In this document: positions 39,571-64,000 of the stretch, piece after piece
Numbering within the stretch: position 1 is the first letter of the stretch
Layout of the letters: each line of letters opens with the position of its first letter
From: Acanthornis magna
Lineage: Eukaryota; Chordata; Aves; Passeriformes; Acanthizidae
Length of the DNA: 64,000 bases
Direction of reading: 5' to 3'
Assembly: GCA_036785705.1 (NCBI GenBank)
Contig: JAWUZG010000018.1
Coordinates: 4,003,501-4,067,500 of the forward strand
Notes under the pieces: model-generated
What the model was told of the DNA's origin: nothing
The model's database searches: none
The model's input: the letters and a program-made list of their open reading frames with translations, nothing else
Translations under genes and position numbers: made by a program

Positions 39571-42500
39571 GTTTAACCATCTTTGCAAATTGCAGTAGGC
39601 AGCAATCCGAGATACTAAACCCATAATTTTCAGTGAGACCTTAGAAAGGGGGCCTTTCAGCCCAGTGGATGGCAAAATGTGGGGCAGGAGACAGCCTCCC
39701 AACACATGCAGCCTTTTCGAACTTACAGCATAGTATCCCACTGCATTGCAAACTCCAAATGCTTTGTTTTTGCACAAACACATACATAGTATTGCACCCT
39801 TTTACACAGAGTTATCAAGGTGTGTCTGCACTGAAATTCCCAGAGAATGACCACATGCTCTGCAGTCACTACCCAGCTTCCAGATTTATTATTACCCATG
39901 TGTGACACTCGTGGTGGGCCAGACCAGAGGATTTCAAGGAGCAATGACCTGTGCTTTGGATGATCTTGCTTTCAACAGCCTGCCCCAAACACAAAGGGTG
40001 AAAGCAGCTTTTTTTTTGTTGGTGGGGTTTTTTTTTTTTTTTTTTTAAGTTTTCTGTAATCAAGACATTACAAAATATCGTACTGAGGTACCCATGTGTT
40101 GTAGAGTTAGACCTGTGTCTTTGAGGAGTGAAGATCCTTCAGCAGGAAACTCCTCCTCCTGCTGTCACTGCTCCAAGTTCTTGCCTAAAAGGGTGTTTGC
40201 TGCCAATTGGTACCAAGACTTCCCTGAACCAAAGCTAATGTTCTTCCATTTCTGAAATCCCAACAGGCAGTGACCTGTGTGTCAGCATCCCTGTAGACAC
40301 CTCCCACGTGGATTTCAGACACAGAAGTACATTTAGGAGAAGCTGCAGAGATTTCTTGTGTCCTAATGGAATAAATTTTGATTTTCCCAGAGGTTTCTGC
40401 CTGACTTCCACCACAGTCCCCATTGGCAGGATCGGACATGCACTTCTGTAATCTTGATGTAGTGGCTCACAGTTTGTGGGTTGGGCTCTGGTGTTTGAGT
40501 GACTGGAGTGGTTATTCCCCTGCAGGCACAGGGGAAAACACCATTCCCTCAAACTTGGCTAAAGGAAGTTTTATTTGGCATGCATTTGCCCACCCTTGCA
40601 AAGCTGAAGGGTGTAAGCACAGCCAGTTAGCGCAGATCACCTGAGGTATAGTCAACAGATATGTAAGGATTAATGGAGTTGTCTGAACTCCGTGATAGCA
40701 GCATTTATGGGGGAACTTCATTAGATCCACATCTGCAAATTATAAACCCTTCTACACCATTTGAGGTTTGTTATCTTTAGAGATCACCATGAAAGGTGGA
40801 ACAGCTGTGAGAGCTATTATTCAAGCTGATATATAATGATTGCAAAAAAGGTAGGGTGTTTAGACAGATGATACGAAGAACAGATTTGCAAGAGGATCAT
40901 TAAATTCGTGTTCCTCTGAGCTGGTGTGCATTGAGAAGAAAGGCACGAGCGAGGTACTCAAGCACAGTGAGGTGTTCACAAGAATATCTTCTGGACTTGT
41001 AACAGCAGTGCCCATCAGAGCAGGGACTGCAGTGAGCAGGACAGTGGAGGAGAGCAACTTTCCCCTACAGAGGGAAGCCATGCACAAAGGCGTGCTCAGT
41101 AGCTCTGTTATGTTTATCAGTGCTGTCCAAGACTTTAACATCCTGATTTTGTTGCTGAGAACAGCTGAAGCTCCAGTTGCCTGCGGGGTGTTGGTGCCAG
41201 GCTGCTCCTCCATCCAGAGGAGGCTGGTGCTGGAGGCCTCTGCCCTCGGGTGTTGGAAGGCAGTGCAGGAGGGCTCTCAGTGCCTTCAGCGTGGCAGAGT
41301 GCAGCTCCTCACGTCAGCAGTCACTCTGCGTTTGGTGACCAGCCAGTCTTTGAGGTGGATGACGAATCTTGGCTGGCCTCTAACCTGAGAGGGGCAAGAA
41401 GCAGCTGAGTGCTAACAGAGCTTCTCCTCCCAGTGCCCTTGTCCTGGGCAGGGACTGCTCTTCTCCTGGAAGGGTTGCTGGTCCTGCCTTAGCTGTTTGT
41501 CCCAACTCAGGGACCAGGACAAGGGCTTAGTGACTCCCAGGGACTGCACAGCTCTGCAGGGCATCAGCAGAGACAGGTACAGCCTGGAGAAGTGTATTTT
41601 CCCTCCCTTGGCTCTGGTGAAGACTGCAGGAACTATTTGGTGATAAAAAACTTCTTATGCTTTCAGCTCTGCGTAGGAAAACAGTCACTTTATCAACCAC
41701 TTGGCACATGTGTTTGGCGAGGCAGAGGAGGCATGTGGGGTCTCCATAATTAATATCAACGACTTTCTCAGAGGAGGGGGTAGAACCTGAGTCCTCGAAA
41801 CTTAGATTCCCTTCAGGTGCTGAGAGGAGGGGAATAAGGGAGGTATTATTAGAAAGCATTTCTTTTATTTAACAGATGTTAAATAGCGCTATACCACTAT
41901 ATCAATCTGTCAAGCACACTAATAGGAAACAGCATATAGAAAAGTTGAGATGTGAATTTCACAGGGATACAGCCACCCCCCTCCCGCAGGATCCTGGGGC
42001 CTGGGGGCCAGCGCAGAGCATGGGGAGCAGGAGCACATATGCCAGGCACATGTGGATGGAGAGGGGAAGGAATAGTTGTGGACTGTGGCAGAAAGAACTT
42101 GCTGCAGCTGGAAAGGTTTTCGTCCACCCTGTCCTGGTTGTTGTACTTGAAACTGGATTAAAAATATCCTTAAAGCAGAGACCACACGTATCTTTGGGCT
42201 TTGACAAGTTGTGTGTATCATGCTATGGTTTCAGTGGCACTAATCGGCATTTTCACAACGTAGGTGATTTAAAGTCTGGAGGAGAAATACAAACCTCTAA
42301 TGGATGATTAAAGGTTGAAAAGCAAGCCCTGCTTTGCAGGAGTGTGTGTAAGTCCCAGGTCAGACCCAGAGCGATGGTATTTTCCTCTTGGGCACCACGT
42401 TGATTCCTTAAACTTGTCCTGGTGATCCCCAGCCACCGGCTGTGACCACAGGCAGCCGAGGTTGGTGTGGTTTTATTAACAGAGCTGCCTGAAGCCCACG

Positions 42501-43140
42501 GTTAAGTGATGGGAATTTCAAAACAAAACAATAAATTAATAAAATGAATGTGTCATCAGCTGATCCTCTTCTGACCACCATCTGTCCCCTGATCATGTGA
42601 TGTCTCCCAGCTGGCCACCCAAGAGACAAACCATGCGAGATCATCATCACAACATATGCTGCTATTTACACATTTTTAAAGGTAATAGTTGCTAGGCTGT
42701 CATATTAGTAGTTAAAAGCAGTTATTTGGAAGCTAGGGGATTTTTTCTTTATTTCTCTCTTTTTTTTTTTTTTTCTTTTCTTCCCCTTAGGAAGGCAGTG
42801 ACTCAGCAGGTATATTTCTGACAGAGACCTGTTCAGGGTTGGATCAGTGGAAGTTCCTATGTACAGTATATGTAATTCTACCCCCCCCCGATCCCCACCT
42901 TGTTCTGTGGTATGCTGTTGTGCCTTTTGTAATATGCAGTAGAATAAATAAAAGAGAAAGAAGGCAATGGTACCACAAATGTCACTAGTGTACCTTTTAG
43001 GAACATTATGTGCTCTCTTTGCCATCTCCAGGATGCAAACCAAGCCGTGCATTTTTAAACTATTGTTAAGATCAAGGATGTGGTTATGAGAAGACTTACA
43101 ATTTATAGGATACTTAAGCATTAAGGATTGAGGCACAGAA
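39571..43140. other. Spacer, no coding exon seen
   Basis: Holds homopolymer T runs (40028-40046 and 42770-42784) and a short C run near 42882. The 143- and 154-codon frames (40924-41388, 41876-42307, 42705-43136) have no recognisable domain. No RNA gene was recognised. Confidence 0.55.
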
Positions 43141-43217
43141 CATTTCCTGGGGATTAACGACTGACTGGGTGAGCCTCAGGCCATTAACCCCTGCCTGCCA
43201 TTAATCTTCAGGAAATG
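43141..43217. repeat. 17-bp inverted repeat, possible structured element
   Basis: 43141-43157 (CATTTCCTGGGGATTAA) and 43201-43217 (TTAATCTTCAGGAAATG) are reverse complements at 15 of 17 positions around a 43-base spacer. It sits in a repeat-poor stretch upstream of MSANTD1. Confidence 0.75.
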
Positions 43218-44004
43218 CCCTGCAGTGAGGTCGTTATTGCTGTTATATGCTGAAACAGAAAAATAATAAGAAGAAAGGTCCGTGGATTATCTATTTATAT
43301 TTTACATAACACGATTCTATTGGGACTGTAGGAAATGAACATCTTTCTCTTTAGCTGGTCGTACTGCTGGAATTAATGCAGTTCCTGCATCTCACTCTTC
43401 TGTGGAAGATAATTGTCAGATTGCAGGAGTGTAAGTGGGGCAGGATTTGGCCCACTGCTTGTATTGCAGTGTTTAATACAATGAATAAACCCTGCTCCTC
43501 TGTTATAACTGCTGGCACAATTTAGCCCTATAGAAAAACCAGCTCGAAATGCTTGTTTTACAGCAAAGCAATTTATTCACAGTTCTAAGCATCTCGCAGC
43601 CTTTTTTTAACTCATTGAATAATCCTTTTAGGTTGCCCATAAAGCAGGTGAAATGCTTCTGCTGCAGTCCTAAGGCAGAACACAGGCTGCATAAATAGCA
43701 TCTAAATTACCAGGAATACAAAATACACATACAGTAATACATACCTACAAAGGCAAATTCATACTGACAGGACTGCAGTGTGTGCTTATCAGCAGCAAAA
43801 CATCTCGGGGGAAAAAAAAAGTGGCTTTATATTGAAATTTTGTATATATTTCTCTCTATATAAACACTTAAATACTATTTTTTGCATGTTCTAAAGCCCA
43901 GATGCAGGCTCCTTTTTAATGAGCCTGCCTGCTTAAACATTTATTAGCTTAGAGATGTATAGTTTTCATAAAGCTGGCTGATTCTTTTTGCAGAATATCT
44001 TTGC

Positions 44005-44031
44005 AAAAAAAAAAAGCTTTTTTTTTTTTTT
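44005..44031. repeat. A11-GC-T14 palindrome
   Basis: Eleven A's, GC, and fourteen T's form a perfect self-complementary AT stem centred on an AAGCTT site. Possibly length-variable. Confidence 0.95.
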
Positions 44032-44322
44032 GTGTACATGGCCTCAGTCCTTGCAACCTCCTAGAGAGTCTGTCAAGGCACAACTTAAAAGCTCGTTCAG
44101 GCGACCATGACCCCCTGCTAGCAGATTGTCTGCCTAAAAGGTAAGGGAAAGCTAAAAAAGAAGTAGAAACTTAAAAGTAGCTTCTCAAAGGCTGCATAGA
44201 TCTTTTTTTTTGTTAAACCTAAAGTGTTTAAAAGCTTTAATATTGATGGCCTGTCAACTTTGTCCTGATTCTTTGGCTTTCAGTTAAAAGGTTTTTGTTG
44301 TTGTAGCTTATGCAGTTGCTCT

Positions 44323-44356
44323 GTTGCTATGGAAACGTGACATCAAAATGACGTTT
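44323..44356 (+). promoter_or_regulatory. RFX-type X-box adjoining CRE-like sites
   Basis: GTTGCTATGGAAAC at 44323-44336 fits the bipartite RFX X-box consensus GTNRCC-RGYAAC with one deviation in each half-site. It is followed after one base by TGACATCA (44338-44345), one base away from the palindromic CRE TGACGTCA. A further TGACG half-site is at 44349-44353. RFX plus CREB/ATF sites side by side recall the X1-X2 arrangement of some promoters. No TATA box is seen nearby, and no Y-box CCAAT within the following 20 bases. Confidence 0.5.
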
Positions 44357-44535
44357 CTCTGTTTAAAAGCTTTTAACTAAATTCCTGCCTGTCAGATGTA
44401 GGCCCCATTTTGTGCACTCAAGCTTCAAGCTGTTGCAAAAAGGTTTCATATGTTCTGTTGTCATTCAAATTCTTTATCCACATATGCATGTCTTGCACTA
44501 CAAAAAACCTAAACTAAAAACTCAATCTATATTAA

Positions 44536-51210
<6,675 letters not shown>

Positions 51211-51755
51211 AATGGTTCTGGTTGGAAGGGACCTTTAAAGACCATCTCATTCCAACGCTGTCCCTTGGGCAGGGACACCTTCACTAAGCCAGACTGCTCA
51301 AAGCCCAGACAGTTCCAACTGGCCTTGGACACTGCCAGGATGGAGCACCCACAGCTTCCCTGGGCAGCCTGTTTCCGTGCTCACCACCCTTATTAAAAAT
51401 GGCTCCCTTTTGTCTGGTCTGGATCTACAATAAGGTTTTCCCAGAGCCTTCTCCAGGCTGAACAAGCCCAGCTCTCTCAGCTGTCTCCATGGAGAGGTGC
51501 TCTGGCCCTCTCAGTATTTTTGCAGCCCCCCAGGTGGGGTCCCAGCAGAGCAGAGGACAGAATCCCCTCCCTCTCCCTGCTGGCCATGCTGCTTTGGCTG
51601 CAGCACAGGGCAATGGTTGGCTTTGTGCACTTCCAGCCCATTGCTGGGTCGTGTTCTCTCATTCACCAGCACCCCCAACTCCTTCCCTGCAGGACTGCTC
51701 TCAACCTCTTCATCCCCCAGCCTGTATTTGTACCTGGGTTGCCCCCAAAATCACC
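51211..51755 (-). mobile_element. CR1 LINE 3' end, antisense
   Basis: Begins with the antisense terminus GGTTGGAAGGGACCTTTAAA and continues GGGCAGGGACACCTTCACTA, GGAGCACCCACAGCTTCCCT, TTCTCCAGGCTGAACAAGCC and CAGCTCTCTCAGCTGTCTCC. It ends near TGTATTTGTACCTGGGTTGC. The order matches the last roughly 550 bp of avian CR1. Overlapping frames at 51425-51848 are CR1 shadow frames. Confidence 0.93.
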
Positions 51756-51789
51756 TCAGGGGTGGGTGATTTAATGAAGGAGATGCAAA

Positions 51790-52745
51790 TAGTGAGGCTG
51801 AGGATACTTGGTATCTTTATTTCGGTCTTCACTGCCCACATGTCTTAGTTGGGTGTGCCTGCTGCAGAGTTACCAGGAATACCAGCAGAAGGAAAGGACT
51901 GAGTCAGGAATCATTTCTGAAAGTTTGTGAAGATTGAAGGAGGTCCCTGGGAAATGAAGAAAAGCTGTTGAATCTTCAGAAAAGACAGGAACAGGAATTA
52001 AAAGTTCTTCCCTTCAACATCTTGGAAGATCATTGAACAAGCAATCTTGGAAACAATTTCCAGTCCCATAAAGGAGGAGGTGGTGACTGGGAATAGCCAG
52101 AATGGGATTTACCAGCACTGAATGACATCTGACTGACCTGCTTGCTTTCTGAGATTAAAATACTAGATCTGTGGATGAGGGTAGAACAAAGTATTGTCTA
52201 CCTCGACAGTACAAACCCTTTTGCCACCATCTCCAAGAACACCCTTGTATTCATGCTGGGATGTTACACTCCAAACTGAAGGACTACCAGCTGGGTGGAA
52301 AGCTGCCTGGATCTCTGGGCAGAGAGAGAGTAGCTGTTAATGGCTTATGTTCTGCCTGGAGACTCACTCGCAGGGGAGGACTGCAGGGGTTGTGTCCTGG
52401 GACATGCCCTGTTTGGTATCAGCCATCCAAAGGAGAGGGTGGAGAGCATGTTCACTATTTTGCAGATAATACCAAATTGGGGGGATGCACTCTGCACCTG
52501 TGGGGGCAGGACTGCCACTCAGAGGGACCTGGAAAGGCTTGAGGAATGAGCTGACATCGCCCCATCAAATTCAACAAGACAAATGCAAAGTCTTCCCGCT
52601 GGGTTGGCCGAATGCTGCCCACTGGCACGGCAGGGATGGCCTGGCTGGGCAGAGGCTCTGCTGGTGGGCACCTGGGGCTCCTGCTGACATCAGGCTAAGT
52701 GCAAGCCTGTCCCCAGAGCAGTCAGCACTCAGCTCTGAGCTTCTC
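51790..52745 (+). mobile_element. CR1 LINE ORF2 fragment, sense, decayed
   Basis: Sense-strand CR1 reverse-transcriptase and downstream coding remains. TTTCGGTCTTCACTGCCCA near 51820 is followed by GAAGATCATTGAACAAGC near 52025, GATGAGGGTAGAACAAAG near 52174, TCTACCTCGACAGTACAAAC (the Leu-Asp-Phe-Ser block, decayed), TTTTGCAGATAATACCAAAT near 52457 (the catalytic aspartate region) and CAGAGGGACCTGGAAAGGCT near 52518. Frameshifts and stops break the reading frame, so it is dead. It lies only about 35 bp from the opposite-strand CR1 on its left. Confidence 0.88.

Positions 52746-64000
<11,255 letters not shown>

Noticed and set aside
42705..43136. 143-codon minus-strand frame with a lysine-rich tail
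   Set aside because: The lysine run is just the poly-T/pyrimidine tract at 42750-42784 read in reverse; no domain seen.
52171..52542. 123-codon plus-strand frame
   Set aside because: It lies inside the decayed CR1 ORF2; the true CR1 frame is shifted several times across it.

Overview
This is a stretch of a vertebrate nuclear genome, most likely from a bird. The avian call rests on at least seven CR1 retrotransposon fragments in 64 kb, almost no other interspersed repeats, moderate intron sizes and the gene order. I cannot fix the species; the CR1 types look neoavian, possibly passerine, and that is an impression only. No bacterial, plasmid or viral genes were seen. Nearly all open reading frames in the window are chance frames in introns and intergenic DNA.

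Layout on the + strand: (1) 1-6.1 kb is the 3' end of HTT (huntingtin): three last coding exons (657-819, 1437-1597, 2538-2751), a TGA stop at 2749-2751 and a long 3' UTR with several AATAAA signals, the last at 6113-6118. (2) About 6.1-44.5 kb contains no recognisable coding exon. It may be intergenic DNA plus unseen 5' non-coding exons or introns of the next gene. It holds five CR1 fragments, a 12-copy 39/40-bp minisatellite (29501-29976), a probable tRNA-derived SINE relic (about 32.73-32.81 kb), GC-rich islands near 12-20 and 29-37 kb, and several stretches that look regulatory. (3) 44.57 kb to the window end is MSANTD1, same strand: coding exons at 44572-44825, 54665-54949 and 63823 to beyond 64000. 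It encodes a Myb/SANT-like DNA-binding domain, a Ser/Pro-rich linker, a basic nuclear-localisation motif and a C-terminal coiled coil that runs off the window. Its first coding intron carries two CR1 copies lying in opposite orientations.

The order HTT then MSANTD1 on one strand matches the mammalian arrangement (human 4p16.3), so this is old conserved synteny. The two genes are not known to share a pathway: HTT is a large HEAT-repeat scaffold and MSANTD1 is a poorly studied presumed DNA-binding protein. I found no new multi-gene system. The items most worth a second look are a near-perfect 35-bp hairpin in the penultimate HTT intron, an RFX X-box directly next to a CRE-like site just upstream of the MSANTD1 start codon, and possible unannotated 5' exons in the 38-kb gap.
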